A DNA stretch of 64,000 nucleotides from positions 79,941 through 143,940 of the forward strand of contig NZ_JAMBNO010000015.1 of the NCBI RefSeq assembly GCF_023715105.1. The letters are read 5' to 3'. This stretch comes from Hydrogenophaga intermedia. GTDB lineage: Bacteria; Pseudomonadota; Gammaproteobacteria; Burkholderiales; Burkholderiaceae_C. How positions within the stretch are numbered: position 1 is the stretch's first letter; each line of letters begins with the position of its first letter. Shown here piece by piece: positions 17,958-29,212 of the stretch. The notes beneath the pieces were generated by a model. It was not told the origin of the DNA and made no database searches. It worked only from the letters and a program-made list of their open reading frames with translations. The position numbers were made by a program, and so were the translations under genes.

Positions 17958-18435
17958 TCGTCAACCCAGACCGCAGCGTTGTCGTCGAGCCCTGCGAAGC
18001 GCGCCAATGCACGCGGGAACGCGAAGAGGTGCTCCTGCAACTGCTTCGCCACAGCATCGAACGTGGACACCGCCGCCTCGTCATGCGTCGCGTCCTCATG
18101 CTTGAGGTGTGTGGCTGCCGTGTACCTGACGCGTTGAAGCCGTATTGCGATCGGGTGTTCGAGCAAGCTCGTGCGGGCGAGGTCGTCACCATCCGCCGTG
18201 CGGTTTTGGACTGGGCGGCCATGGTGAATGGTGCAGCGCCGCCCAGCGCGCCATGGCAGCTCACGGTTGCGCCCACTGCACACCTTACGCTGGTCTGGAA
18301 CAGCTTTCGTCCATCAACGCGGCAGCGTACTTGTGCAGCGGTTGCACCCCCCAGTCCATCCGTCGCGAGAGCTATCGAGATTTCCTAAGGCGTCATCCAC
18401 CGAACCTATTGGCGTGTGTGTGGGCTCGTGAATAA
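17954..18435 (+). CDS. Unknown small protein in the bkd block, possibly frameshifted
   Basis: From GTG 17954, overlapping the corrected stop of the preceding gene, 144 codons run to a stop at 18388. The first ~100 residues look real (REEVLLQLLRHSIERGHRRL, DALKPYCDRVFEQARAGE). After about 18254 this frame becomes Ser/Pro/Arg-rich, while another frame reads HGCAHCTPYAGLEQLSSI, then AYLCSGCTPQSIRRE and on to a stop at 18433-18435. One missing base near 18254-18257 would join them into a ~160-residue protein with a CxxC...CxxC zinc-ribbon-like tail. I do not recognise the family, and the tail may also be chance. Function unknown. Confidence 0.45.
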
Positions 18436-18452
18436 CAATGCCGGCGCCGTGA

Positions 18453-19781
<1,329 letters not shown>

Positions 19782-19784
19782 ACC

Positions 19785-20861
19785 ATGTCCACCACCGTTT
19801 TGCAAGCCGAAGACGAAGCACGCAGTCCTGAGAGCGCCTGGCCCGAAACGCGCTCCATGACCATGATTCAGGCCTTGCGTTCTGCGCTCGACGTGATGAT
19901 GGAGCGCGACCCCGATGTCGTCGTGTTCGGGCAGGACGTGGGCTACTTTGGCGGCGTGTTCCGTGTCACCGAGGGTTTGCAGGCCAAGTACGGCAAGACG
20001 CGCTGCTTCGACGCGCCCATCAACGAAGGGGGCATCGTGGGGGCTGCGGTCGGTATGGCTGCATATGGTCTGCGTCCCGTGGCTGAAATCCAGTTCGCGG
20101 ACTATTTTTACCCCGCAAGCGATCAACTGGTGTCGGAAGCGGCGCGCCTTCGCTATCGCTCGGCCGGTGACTTCACTTGTCCGCTCACCGTGCGAATGCC
20201 CTGTGGCGGCGGCATCTACGGCGGCCAGACCCACAGCCAGAGTCCCGAGGCCTTGTTCACGCACGTCTGCGGCTTGCGAACCGTCATGCCGAGCAACCCG
20301 TACGATGCCAAGGGCCTGCTGATCTCGGCGATCGAGTCCAACGACCCAGTCATCTTTCTCGAGCCCAAGCGGCTCTACAACGGTCCCTTCGACGGTCACC
20401 ACGATCGCCCCATTGTTCCCTGGTCCAGGCACCCACTGGGCGTGGTTCCCACAGGGCACTATCGTGTACCGCTCGACGCAGCCCGGGTTTTCCGCGAGGG
20501 TCGCCAGCTCACCGTGCTTGCCTACGGCACCATGTGTTGGGTGGCCGAGAGCGCCGCGCAGATGACGGGTATCGACGCCGAGATCATCGACCTGCGTTCC
20601 CTCTGGCCGCTGGACCTCGATACGGTGGTGGCTTCGGTGCGCAAGACCCGCCGGTGCGCGGTGATCCACGAAGCCACGCGAACCAGTGGGTTCGGCGCCG
20701 AACTCACGGCTCTGGTGCAGGAGCATTGCTTCTATCACCTCGAAGCGCCGATCGAACGCGTGACGGGCTGGGACACGCCCTATCCGCACGCCCAGGAGTG
20801 GGCGTACTTCCCGGGTCCGTCCCGCGTTGGCGCAGCCCTGCGCCGTCTGGCGGAGGCTTGA
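19785..20861 (+). CDS. bkdA2: Branched-chain 2-oxoacid dehydrogenase E1 beta subunit
   Basis: 358 aa. Transketolase-type subunit. The characteristic stretches are FGQDVGYFGGVFRVTEGLQAKYG, INEGGIVGAAVGMAAYGLRPVAEIQFADY and MPCGGGIYGGQTHSQSPEALF. The C-terminal transketolase domain starts near YGTMCWVAESA. The N-terminus is about 20 residues longer than the Pseudomonas protein; an in-frame ATG at 19857 is an alternative start. It is separated by two bases from the E2 gene. Confidence 0.95.
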   Translation: MSTTVLQAEDEARSPESAWPETRSMTMIQALRSALDVMMERDPDVVVFGQDVGYFGGVFRVTEGLQAKYGKTRCFDAPINEGGIVGAAVGMAAYGLRPVAEIQFADYFYPASDQLVSEAARLRYRSAGDFTCPLTVRMPCGGGIYGGQTHSQSPEALFTHVCGLRTVMPSNPYDAKGLLISAIESNDPVIFLEPKRLYNGPFDGHHDRPIVPWSRHPLGVVPTGHYRVPLDAARVFREGRQLTVLAYGTMCWVAESAAQMTGIDAEIIDLRSLWPLDLDTVVASVRKTRRCAVIHEATRTSGFGAELTALVQEHCFYHLEAPIERVTGWDTPYPHAQEWAYFPGPSRVGAALRRLAEA

Positions 20862-20863
20862 TC

Positions 20864-22189
20864 ATGGGGGTGTATGCGATCCGGATGCCCGACATCGGGG
20901 AAGGCATTGCCGAGGTGGAGGTGGTGGCGTGGCGCGTGGCGCCAGGTGACGCCGTGAAGGAAGACCAGACAGTGGCCGACGTGATGACCGACAAGGCCAC
21001 GGTGGAGATCCCGTCTCCAGTGGCTGGGATCGTGCTCGCGCTCGGCGGCGCCAAGGGCGCTACCCTCGCGGTGGGGGCTGAGCTCATCCGCCTTGAAGTG
21101 GTGGGCGAGGGCAACCTCACCACGGTCCCTTCGGGTATGCCGCCTGCGGCGCCTTCGGCAGGTATGCCGCCAGCCCCCGTCGCCGCCCGGACCCCTGTCG
21201 AGGCGCGGGAAGAGGCCGTCGAGGCTGCCGCACCTGTGATGGGCGTCGGCGCCATCCCTGTGACATCGTCTGTTGCGCCCGCGGCCTTGCCGCCTGCCAT
21301 GCGGGCACCCGGCGAGCGTCCGCTGGCCTCTCCCGCCGTGCGCCAGCGCGCCTGGGATCTGGGTGTCGAGCTGCGTTTTGTCCACGGCAGCGGACCGGCC
21401 GGGCGCATCACCCACAACGATCTCGACGCTTACATCGCCAGTCGTGGGCGTGCGCCCGTCGCTGCACCGGTGTCTGCCTATGCGCGGCGGGCGGGCGAGC
21501 TCGAGGTGCCGGTCATCGGCTTGCGGCGCAAGATCGCGCAGCGCATGCAGGAGTCCAAGCGTCGCATCCCGCATTTCAGCTATGTCGAAGAGGTCGACGT
21601 CACGCAGATCGAGGCCCTGCGGCGGGTGCTCAATGAGCGTCACGCGACCGAGCGCGGCAAACTCACGCTGCTGCCGCTGCTGGTTCGTGCCCTGGTGCTG
21701 GCGCTGCGCGAGTTCCCGCAGATGAACGCGCGCTTCGACGACGACAACGGCGTGGTCACGCGCCACGCTCCGGTGCACCTGGGCGTGGCCACCCAGACGC
21801 CGAACGGCCTCATGGTGCCCGTGTTGCGCCATGCCGAGGCCATGGACCTGTGGCAGTGCGCACGTGACATCGCCCGCCTGGCCGATGCCGCCCGCAGCGC
21901 AAAGGCCGCGCGCGAAGAACTCACGGGCTCCACGTTCACGCTCAGCAGCCTCGGCGCCCTGGGGGGCATCGTCACCACACCGGTGATCAACCATCCCGAG
22001 GTGGCCATCCTGGGCGTCAACCGCATCGTGGAGCGCCCGGTTTTCCGGGACGGCCACGTCGTGGCGCGCCAGTTCATGAACCTTTCGGCCTCGTTCGACC
22101 ACCGGGTGGTGGACGGCATGGACGCTGCGCAGTTCATCCAGGCCATTCGCGCCGCTCTGGAAACACCCGCCCTTCTTTTCCTGGACTGA
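20864..22189 (+). CDS. bkdB: Branched-chain 2-oxoacid dehydrogenase E2 (lipoamide acyltransferase)
   Basis: 441 aa. Domain order: lipoyl domain (1-80, lipoylated Lys44 in [10 protein letters not shown]), a Pro/Ala-rich linker (about 85-145), a peripheral subunit-binding domain ([27 protein letters not shown]) and a catalytic domain ending with [13 protein letters not shown], where His413 and Asp417 act. The start is just after the bkdA2 stop; a longer frame upstream only overlaps bkdA2. It forms the core of the complex that binds E1 and LpdV. Confidence 0.95.
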   Translation: MGVYAIRMPDIGEGIAEVEVVAWRVAPGDAVKEDQTVADVMTDKATVEIPSPVAGIVLALGGAKGATLAVGAELIRLEVVGEGNLTTVPSGMPPAAPSAGMPPAPVAARTPVEAREEAVEAAAPVMGVGAIPVTSSVAPAALPPAMRAPGERPLASPAVRQRAWDLGVELRFVHGSGPAGRITHNDLDAYIASRGRAPVAAPVSAYARRAGELEVPVIGLRRKIAQRMQESKRRIPHFSYVEEVDVTQIEALRRVLNERHATERGKLTLLPLLVRALVLALREFPQMNARFDDDNGVVTRHAPVHLGVATQTPNGLMVPVLRHAEAMDLWQCARDIARLADAARSAKAAREELTGSTFTLSSLGALGGIVTTPVINHPEVAILGVNRIVERPVFRDGHVVARQFMNLSASFDHRVVDGMDAAQFIQAIRAALETPALLFLD

Positions 22190-22193
22190 GCCC

Positions 22194-23594
22194 ATGAACG
22201 CGATTCAGACACAACTGCTCGTGCTCGGCGGTGGACCGGGCGGCTACGTGGCCGCCATTCGCGCGGGGCATATGGGCGTGGGCACCGTGCTCGTCGAAGG
22301 GCAGGCCCTCGGTGGCACCTGCCTCAACGTGGGATGCATCCCCTCCAAGGCGCTGATCCACGCCGCGGGCGAGTACGAGGCCGTACAGCGGGCAATGCTT
22401 GGTGCGTCGGTGTTGGGCATTCGCGCCCGCGAGGCGTCCGTCGACCTGGCCGTGCTTCAGGGCTGGAAGCAGCAGGTGGTGGGCAAGCTCACCGGGGGTG
22501 TGGGCGCGTTGCTGCGCAAGGCGGGCGTGCGCGTGGTGCAGGGCCGTGGCCACATCGTCGACGGCAAGACCGTGGACGTGACGGGCCCTGACGGCGAGGT
22601 TCAGCGTTTCCAGTGCGAGCATCTTCTGCTGGCCACCGGGTCTGAGGCCGTGGCCCTGCCCACGCTGCCTTTCGGCGAGCGCGTGTTGTCATCGACAGAG
22701 GCCTTGGCGCTGGACGCGCTCCCGCGCCAGCTTGTGGTGGTGGGCGGCGGCTACATCGGCCTGGAGCTCGGGTTTGCGTGGCGCAAGCTGGGGGCCGAGG
22801 TGGCCATCGTGGAGGCGTCTGATCGTGTGCTTCCCGCGTGGGATGACGACCTGGTGCGGCCGGTGGTCGCTTCTCTCCAGCGCCTGGGGGTTGCGCTGCA
22901 CCTGGGGTGCCACGCAGAAGGACTCACGCACGACGGCCTCGGCCTTCGCGTGCGAAGCCGCCAGGCCGACGAATTCGTGCTGCCGATCGACCGCGTGCTG
23001 GTGGCCGTGGGCAGGCGTCCTCACACGGCGGGCTATGGGCTCGAAGGTCTGCAACTGACCATGGCCGGCAACGCCGTGAAGGTGGATGACCAGTGCCGCA
23101 CATCGATGCGAAATGTGTGGGCCATCGGGGATCTCACCGGTGAGCCGATGCTCGCCCATCGCGCCATGGCGCAGGCCGAGGTGGCGGTGGCGTGCATCGC
23201 GGGCCACACGCGGCGTTTTGCGCCCCTGGCGGTGCCCGCCATCTGCTTCACCGATCCCGAGGTGGTGGCGGTCGGTCTGACACCCGCCGACTGCGCAGCC
23301 GCCGGCATCCCCTGCCTCAGCGCCAGTTTTCCGTTTGCCGCCAATGGTCGCGCGCTGTCCATGGATGGCGCCCAGGGATTCGTGCGCGTGGTCGCACGTC
23401 AGGACAATCACCAGGTGTTGGGCTGGCAGGCGGTGGGTCCGGGGGTCTCGGAGCTCGCGGCAGGCTTTGGTTTGGGTATCGAAATGGGTGCGCGGCTGGA
23501 AGACGTCGGCGGCACCATCCACGCCCATCCCACGCTGGGCGAGGCGGTGCAGGAAGCTGCGTTGCGCGCGCTGGGCAGGGCTGTCCACGTCTGA
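22194..23594 (+). CDS. lpdV: Dihydrolipoyl dehydrogenase (E3) of the branched-chain complex
   Basis: 466 aa. FAD-binding [14 protein letters not shown], the redox-active [13 protein letters not shown] (Cys43, Cys48), NAD-binding [20 protein letters not shown], a second FAD segment [17 protein letters not shown], and the dimer-interface [13 protein letters not shown] base motif are all intact. It reoxidises lipoyl-E2. Last gene of the bkd operon; the 32-bp gap to the converging iorA gene contains a small GC hairpin (GCCCGGTCGGGC). Confidence 0.95.
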   Translation: MNAIQTQLLVLGGGPGGYVAAIRAGHMGVGTVLVEGQALGGTCLNVGCIPSKALIHAAGEYEAVQRAMLGASVLGIRAREASVDLAVLQGWKQQVVGKLTGGVGALLRKAGVRVVQGRGHIVDGKTVDVTGPDGEVQRFQCEHLLLATGSEAVALPTLPFGERVLSSTEALALDALPRQLVVVGGGYIGLELGFAWRKLGAEVAIVEASDRVLPAWDDDLVRPVVASLQRLGVALHLGCHAEGLTHDGLGLRVRSRQADEFVLPIDRVLVAVGRRPHTAGYGLEGLQLTMAGNAVKVDDQCRTSMRNVWAIGDLTGEPMLAHRAMAQAEVAVACIAGHTRRFAPLAVPAICFTDPEVVAVGLTPADCAAAGIPCLSASFPFAANGRALSMDGAQGFVRVVARQDNHQVLGWQAVGPGVSELAAGFGLGIEMGARLEDVGGTIHAHPTLGEAVQEAALRALGRAVHV

Positions 23595-23626
23595 TGCCGG
23601 ACCTGCCCGGTCGGGCGGTACCGCCG

Positions 23627-24079
23627 TCAGGACGACGACGCGAGCTTGATCGCCTCTTCAATGCGCTGGTAGGTGCCGCACCGACACAGATTGCCGCTCA
23701 TGGCCTCACGGATGGCCGTCGCATCCGGTTTGGGGTTGGCCTTCAACAGCGCGCACGCGCTCATCAGCTGCCCGCTCTGGCAATAACCGCACTGCACCAC
23801 GTCCACCGCTGTCCACGCGCTGCGCAGCGCCGCGATTTCGGGACCTTCGATGCCTTCGATGGTGGTGATGGACTGGCCCGCCACCGCGGCCACGGGTGTG
23901 ACGCAGGAGCGGATCGGGTTGCCGTTGGCGTGCACGGTGCAGGCGCCGCACAGCGCCATGCCGCAGCCGAACTTGGTGCCGGTGAGCTTCAGGTCGGCGC
24001 GCAGCACCCACAGCAAGGGTGTGTCGGGGTCGGCGTCCACCGTGACGGGGCGGCCGTTGACGTTGAGTGTGGTGGTCAT
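23627..24079 (-). CDS. [2Fe-2S] small subunit of a molybdenum hydroxylase (IorA-like)
   Basis: 150 aa. The plant-type ferredoxin motif CGMALCGACTV and the C-terminal second cluster motif CGYCQSGQ...CRCGTYQRI are complete. Such subunits carry electrons from the molybdenum centre of a two-subunit aldehyde or N-heterocycle hydroxylase (isoquinoline 1-oxidoreductase type). It begins ten bases after the large-subunit gene on the same strand. There is no FAD subunit, consistent with the IorAB class that passes electrons to cytochromes. Confidence 0.9.
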   Translation of the reverse strand: MTTTLNVNGRPVTVDADPDTPLLWVLRADLKLTGTKFGCGMALCGACTVHANGNPIRSCVTPVAAVAGQSITTIEGIEGPEIAALRSAWTAVDVVQCGYCQSGQLMSACALLKANPKPDATAIREAMSGNLCRCGTYQRIEEAIKLASSS

Positions 24080-24089
24080 CGCGGGCTCC

Positions 24090-26363
24090 TCAGGCAGACA
24101 GTTTCAGGGGCAGGCTGCGCAGGCGCTGGCCGGTGAGCGCGAACAGCGCGTTGGCCACCGCGGGCGCGATCGGCGGCAGGCCCGGTTCACCCACGCCTTC
24201 GGGGTGTTCGGTGCTGGGCAGGATGACGGTGTCCACGCGCGGCGCTTCGTTCAGGCGCAGGATGGGCTGGTCGTGGTAGTTGCCTTGCTGCACCTGTCCA
24301 TCGACGATCTCCACGCCGCCGTACAGCGCTGCCGACAGGCCGAAGACCACCGCGCTTTCCATCTGTTGGCGAATGCCTGCGGGGTTGACCGCCAGGCCGC
24401 AATCGATGGCGCACCAGACACGGTGCACGCGGATGGCCTTGTCGGGCCCGAGCGAAACCTCGGCCACCTGCGCTACCGTGGAGCCGAAGGAGTCGTGCAG
24501 CGCGATGCCGCGCGCGGTCTTCGCCCCGTCGGGCGCCGGCGGCGAGGGTGTTCCCCAGCCCGCGGCCTGGGCGGCGGCGCGCAACACGGCGAGCTGCTTC
24601 GGGTGCTGCTGCAGCAAGGCTTCGCGAAACGCCAGCGGGTCGGCAGCCGCGGCGTGCGCGCATTCGTCGAGGAATCCCTCCTTGAAGAACGCCTGGTGTG
24701 AGTGACCCACTGCGCGCCAAAAGCCCACCTGCAGCGGCAGGGTCACGTTGACGTGCGCGATGCGCGCCGCCGGCCATTCGTAGGCCTGGTCGAAGGCGCC
24801 CTCGCTGGCGGTCTTGTCGGGCCCGCCGCCAGGCAGGCCGAAGGCGCGCTTCAAGACCTGCGGGATGATGGCCTGGCCGGCGCTGGTGTTCTTCCAGGCC
24901 ACGAGTCGCTTGTCGGCGTCGAACCCGGCCTCGAAGCGCGCCACGCAGGCCGGGCGATAGAGGTCGTGCTTCGTGTCCTGCTCGCGGCTCCAGATCGTCT
25001 GCACCGGCTGACCCGGCACCGCCTTGGCGATGGCCGCGGCCTGGGCGATGAAATCAACCTCGAGCCGGCGCCCGAAGCCGCCGCCGAGCAGCATCACGTT
25101 CACCGTCACCGCGTCCGCTGGCAGCCCCATGGCGTCGGCCGCGGCCTTGCGCGCCAGGCCTGGCACCTGGGTGGAAACCCACACCGTGGCCTTGTTGCCT
25201 TCGAAGAGCACGGTGCAGTTGATGGGTTCGAGCGCTGCGTGTGCGAGCCAGGGGGCGCGGTACTCGGCGTCGATGCGCTGCGCCGCACCGGCCAGCGCGG
25301 CATCGACCTCGCCGGTCTCGTAAAAGGCGAAACCCTTTTCGGTGCGCGCGGCCTGTGCGATCCGCTCCAGGGCAGCGCTGCTGCTGAAGGTGGCCAGTTC
25401 GCCGTGGTCCCAGGTGACGTCCAGCGCGTCGGCCGCTTGCCGCGCGCGCCAGGGGTGGTCGGCGATCACCGCCACACCGCCGGTGCCGCCATTGAGCGGC
25501 GGTACCGCCACCACGGCCTTCACGCCGCGCCGCTGGCGTGCGGCCGCGTCGTCGTGGCGTTGCGCGCGGCCACCGAGGGTGGGGCACATCTTCACGCTGG
25601 CATACAGCAGGCCATCGGGCAGGGCGTCGATGCCGAAGCGCGCGCTGCCGTCGATCTTGCCCGGGGTATCGATGCGCCGCGTGGGCCGCCCGATGAGCTT
25701 GAAGCGCTCGGGCGACTTGAGCGTGGGCGAGGAGGGCATGGCTTGCTGCGCGGCGGCCGCGGCCAGCGCACCGTAGGGCAGGCGCCGGCCATCGGGCGCG
25801 ATCACCTCGCCGTTCTCGGTGCTGCAGTCGGCCGTGGCGATGCTCCACTGCGCAGCTGCAGCAGCCACCAGCATCTGGCGCGCGGCGGCACCGGCCTGGC
25901 GCATCGGCAGCCACAGATCCTTCACGCTGGAGGAGCCGCCGGTCATCATGACGCCGACCTCGCGCATGGTCTTGGCCGTGAGCCACTTCACCGCGTCGAG
26001 CACCAGGTTGTCGGTGTCGGGGTGCACCGGCAGGCCGTCGACCACGGTGCTGATGTTGTTGTAGATCTTGTCGATGGGCGACTGCTGCCAGCGCACGCGC
26101 GACCAGTCGGCGTCCAGCTCTTCGGCCAGCAGCATGCACAGGCTGGTCACCACACCCTGGCCCATCTCGCTCTTGGCCAGCGTGACCGTGACCGTGCCGT
26201 CGCGCGCGATCTTCACCCAGCCATTGAAGGCGACTTCGCCCTCGCCGGTGGGCAATGACTCGGCCGTGGTGAGCCGCTGGCGCGGCGGCATCACGCCCCA
26301 GCCGATGGCCAGCGCGCCGGCGACGCCGAGCGTTCCGAGGATGAACTTGCGACGTGTGCCCAT
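24090..26363 (-). CDS. Molybdopterin-binding large subunit, IorB-like aldehyde/N-heterocycle hydroxylase
   Basis: 757 aa. A twin-arginine-like signal (RRKFILGTLGVAGALAIGWG) suggests export of the folded enzyme to the periplasm or anchoring there. Molybdopterin contacts include SEMGQGVVTSLCMLLAEEL, GGGFGRRLEVDF and GFWRAVGHSHQAFFKE; the catalytic glutamate lies in GVGEPGLPPIAPAVANAL. The likely reaction is hydroxylation of an aldehyde or heteroaromatic with water as oxygen donor. It is placed 20 bp downstream of amn and 10 bp upstream of the small subunit. Substrate unknown. Confidence 0.87.
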   Translation of the reverse strand: MGTRRKFILGTLGVAGALAIGWGVMPPRQRLTTAESLPTGEGEVAFNGWVKIARDGTVTVTLAKSEMGQGVVTSLCMLLAEELDADWSRVRWQQSPIDKIYNNISTVVDGLPVHPDTDNLVLDAVKWLTAKTMREVGVMMTGGSSSVKDLWLPMRQAGAAARQMLVAAAAAQWSIATADCSTENGEVIAPDGRRLPYGALAAAAAQQAMPSSPTLKSPERFKLIGRPTRRIDTPGKIDGSARFGIDALPDGLLYASVKMCPTLGGRAQRHDDAAARQRRGVKAVVAVPPLNGGTGGVAVIADHPWRARQAADALDVTWDHGELATFSSSAALERIAQAARTEKGFAFYETGEVDAALAGAAQRIDAEYRAPWLAHAALEPINCTVLFEGNKATVWVSTQVPGLARKAAADAMGLPADAVTVNVMLLGGGFGRRLEVDFIAQAAAIAKAVPGQPVQTIWSREQDTKHDLYRPACVARFEAGFDADKRLVAWKNTSAGQAIIPQVLKRAFGLPGGGPDKTASEGAFDQAYEWPAARIAHVNVTLPLQVGFWRAVGHSHQAFFKEGFLDECAHAAAADPLAFREALLQQHPKQLAVLRAAAQAAGWGTPSPPAPDGAKTARGIALHDSFGSTVAQVAEVSLGPDKAIRVHRVWCAIDCGLAVNPAGIRQQMESAVVFGLSAALYGGVEIVDGQVQQGNYHDQPILRLNEAPRVDTVILPSTEHPEGVGEPGLPPIAPAVANALFALTGQRLRSLPLKLSA

Positions 26364-26383
26364 GGGTGATATCTCCCGGTGGC

Positions 26384-27892
26384 TTACTGGAACGCGACCT
26401 CGGCGAAGCTGCGCAGCTTGCGGCTGTGCAACTGGTCCACGCCGCCTTCGCGCAGCCGTTCGATGGCGCGGATGCCGATGCGCAGGTGCTGGTCCACGCG
26501 CTCGCGGTAGAAGTGGTTGGCCATGCCGGGCAGCTTGATCTCCCCGTGCAGGGGTTTGTCGCTCACGCAGAGCAAGGTGCCGTACGGTACGCGGAAGCGG
26601 AAACCGTTGGCCGCGATGGTGGCCGATTCCATGTCGAGTGCCACCGCGCGCGATTGCGAGAAGCGGCGCTGCGGCTTGTTGTCGGGCAACAGCTCCCAGT
26701 TGCGGTTGTCGGTGCTGGCCACGGTGCCGGTGCGCATGATGCGCTTGAGCTCTTGCGGCGCCACGCCGGTCACGTCGGCCACCGCGGCCTCCAGCGCGAG
26801 CTGGATCTCGGCCAACGCCGGAATGGGCACCCACAGCGGGAGCTCTTCGTCGAGCACGTGGTCCTCGCGCACGTAGGCGTGGGCGAGCACGTAGTCGCCC
26901 AGTTGTTGCGTGGTGCGCAGCCCGGCGCAGTGGCCCAGCATCAGCCAGGCGTGCGGGCGTAGCACGGCGATGTGGTCGGTGATGTTCTTGGCGTTGGCGG
27001 GGCCGACGCCGATGTTGACCATGGTGATGCCGCTGCGATCCGCGCGCATGAGGTGGTAGCCCGGCATCTGCGGCAGGCGCGGCGGCGCGTGGCCGAGTTC
27101 GTCGCCGGGTTCGTGCGGCAGGCCGGCGCGGCGGATCACCACGTTGCCCGGTTCGACGAAGGCGATGTAGGGGCTGTCGGGTTTGGCCATCTCGGCGTGG
27201 CCGAGCTTGATGAACTCGTCGATGTAGAACTGGTAGTTCGTGAACAGCACGAAATTCTGGAACCAGTCGGGCGAGGTGCCGGTGTAGTGGCGCATGCGCT
27301 GCAGCGAGTAGTCCACCCGCGGTGCGGTGAACAGCGCCAGCGGTTGCGGCTCGCCCGGCCCGGGCTCGTGCGTGCCGTTGGCAATGCCGTCGTCCATCGC
27401 GGTGAGGTCGGGCAGATCGAACACGTCGCGCATGAAGGCGCGGCGCGTGGCGCTCATCTGGCCTTCCACGTGGTCGTTTTCAGCGAACGAGAAGTGGATC
27501 GGGATCGGTTGGTTGCTGGTGCCGACCTCAAGCTCGCCGCCGTGGTTGGCCAGCAGCAGGCGGAACTGCTCGCGGTAGTAGTCTTCGTACAGGTCGGGGC
27601 GGGTGAGCGTGGTCTCGTAGCGGCCGGGGCCGGCCACGAAGCCGTAGCTCAGGCGTTTGCGGCCCAGTTCGTCGGCCCCTTCGCCCAGGCGCAGGTTGCT
27701 GTGCGTGTGCAGGCGCACGTAGGGGTAGCAGGCGCGCACCCGCACGCCGTGGAAGTCGGCGCCGTCCACGTAGTCGTGCAGCGCCTTGCGCAGGAAGTCC
27801 ACGCTGTGCTGGTAGATGCGGCGCACCTGGTCGAGCGCGGCATCCGGGTCGTCGAAAAGGCGCGGGGCGGTAAAGTCGGGCGATCGCTGCAT
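26384..27892 (-). CDS. amn: AMP nucleosidase
   Basis: 502 aa. It hydrolyses AMP to adenine and ribose 5-phosphate. The N-terminal AMN domain contains RVRACYPYVRLHTHSNLRLGEG. The C-terminal nucleoside-phosphorylase-type domain contains TMVNIGVGPANAKNITDHIAVLRP, GHCAGLR and the catalytic VALDMESATIAANGFR...CVSDKPLHGEIKLPG. The ATG at 27892 is preferred over one 39 bases upstream because CACAAT lies six bases before it. It may be co-transcribed with the downstream hydroxylase genes. Confidence 0.93.
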   Translation of the reverse strand: MQRSPDFTAPRLFDDPDAALDQVRRIYQHSVDFLRKALHDYVDGADFHGVRVRACYPYVRLHTHSNLRLGEGADELGRKRLSYGFVAGPGRYETTLTRPDLYEDYYREQFRLLLANHGGELEVGTSNQPIPIHFSFAENDHVEGQMSATRRAFMRDVFDLPDLTAMDDGIANGTHEPGPGEPQPLALFTAPRVDYSLQRMRHYTGTSPDWFQNFVLFTNYQFYIDEFIKLGHAEMAKPDSPYIAFVEPGNVVIRRAGLPHEPGDELGHAPPRLPQMPGYHLMRADRSGITMVNIGVGPANAKNITDHIAVLRPHAWLMLGHCAGLRTTQQLGDYVLAHAYVREDHVLDEELPLWVPIPALAEIQLALEAAVADVTGVAPQELKRIMRTGTVASTDNRNWELLPDNKPQRRFSQSRAVALDMESATIAANGFRFRVPYGTLLCVSDKPLHGEIKLPGMANHFYRERVDQHLRIGIRAIERLREGGVDQLHSRKLRSFAEVAFQ

Positions 27893-27898
27893 GGGCCT

Positions 27899-27904
27899 AT
27901 TGTG
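27899..27904 (-). promoter_or_regulatory. -10 element of amn with very short leader
   Basis: CACAAT on the minus strand, six bases before the amn ATG. It is the same arrangement as at several other genes of the window. Confidence 0.4.
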
Positions 27905-27915
27905 TACGGCTTGAG

Positions 27916-29187
27916 ATGAACGGTTTGTCATCCCCCGACGTGGCCCAGGCGGCCGCCACCCTCGCCGTGGCCCTGGGCTGCGGCCTGCTCGTGGGCATCG
28001 AGCGCGAGCGGCGCAAGGGCAGCGGGCCGGCGCGTGCGCTGGCCGGGTTGCGCAGTTTCGCGCTCACCTGCGTCACCGGCGCCGCCGCCGCGCTCACCGG
28101 CCTGTCGGGCGTGGTGGTGGCCGGCGCCGCGTTCATCGCCGCGCTGTGCGTCGTGGCCTATGTGAAGGACCGCTCGGACGACCCGGGCGTGACCACCGAG
28201 GTGGCACTGCTGCTCACCTACCTGATCGGCGTGCTGGCGGCCCACAGCGGCGCGCTGGCCGCCGCCATGGCGGTGTCGCTGACGGTGGTGCTGGCGGTGC
28301 GCGACCGCGCCCACCGCTTCGTCAACCACTGGCTGCAGCCGGCCGAGATGCGCGACGGTCTGCTGCTGGCCGCGCTGGTGCTGCTCGGCCTGCCGCTGTT
28401 GCCCGATCGCGCCTTGTGGGGCGACGCGCTCAACCCGCGCGCCATCGGCACGCTGCTGGCTCTCTTGCTGGCGATTCAGTCGGCAGCACACCTGGCGCGG
28501 CGCCTGCTGGCGGCGCGTCACGCGGTCGCTTTGTCGGCGCTGGCCTCGGGCTTCGTGTCGAGCACGGCCACCATCGCCAGCCTCGGGTTGGCGGCGCGCG
28601 AAGGCCGGGCGAGCCACCGGGCCATGGCCGGCGGCGGCCTGCTGTCGTGCGTGTCGACGCAACTGCAGGTGCTGATGGTGGCGGCCGCGGTGCGTCCCGC
28701 CTGGCTGAGCGCTTTGTGGTTGCCCGCGCTTGCCGCAGGTGCCATGGCGCTTGTCTGGGGTTGGTGGCTGGTGCGGCAGGACGGCGCCAACGTGGCTGTC
28801 ACCGGCGCCACCCCGCGCACCGAGGCGCTGCCGGCCCCGCGCGCGGACCGCATGTTCAGCCTGGGCGGCGCACTCGCGGTGGCGGCGTTGTTGGCGGCTG
28901 TGCAGGCGCTGGTGCACGGTCTGCAGCAATGGTTGGGCGACGCCGGGCTGATCGTCGGCGCGGTGATCGGTGCGCTGGCCGATCTGCACGCCTCGGCCGC
29001 CGCGGTCTTCAGCGACAGCGGCCCGCTGGATGCGGCGCGCCAGGCGCTGGCGCTGGTGCTGCTGGTGCACGCGGCGAGCAAGTCGGTGACGGCCTTCGCC
29101 GCGGGTGGCTGGGGCTACGTGCGTTGGCTGGCGCCGGGGCTGTGGGTGCACAGCGCGCTGGCAGCGGCGTTGCTGCTCTTGCTGTAG
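27916..29187 (+). CDS. MgtC/SapB-DUF4010 family membrane protein
   Basis: 423 aa, about 12 hydrophobic segments. The N-terminal MgtC/SapB-like domain shows LGCGLLVGIERERRKGSGPARALAGLRSFALTCVTGA. The C-terminal DUF4010 part contains LSALASGFVSSTATIASLGLAAREG. Function in bacteria is not settled; MgtC relatives affect ATP synthase and magnesium or acid stress. The gene is divergent from amn (23 bp between the starts) and converges on gor. Confidence 0.82.
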   Translation: MNGLSSPDVAQAAATLAVALGCGLLVGIERERRKGSGPARALAGLRSFALTCVTGAAAALTGLSGVVVAGAAFIAALCVVAYVKDRSDDPGVTTEVALLLTYLIGVLAAHSGALAAAMAVSLTVVLAVRDRAHRFVNHWLQPAEMRDGLLLAALVLLGLPLLPDRALWGDALNPRAIGTLLALLLAIQSAAHLARRLLAARHAVALSALASGFVSSTATIASLGLAAREGRASHRAMAGGGLLSCVSTQLQVLMVAAAVRPAWLSALWLPALAAGAMALVWGWWLVRQDGANVAVTGATPRTEALPAPRADRMFSLGGALAVAALLAAVQALVHGLQQWLGDAGLIVGAVIGALADLHASAAAVFSDSGPLDAARQALALVLLVHAASKSVTAFAAGGWGYVRWLAPGLWVHSALAAALLLLL

Positions 29188-29212
29188 CCGCTTCGCCGCC
29201 AGCGCCGGGCGC

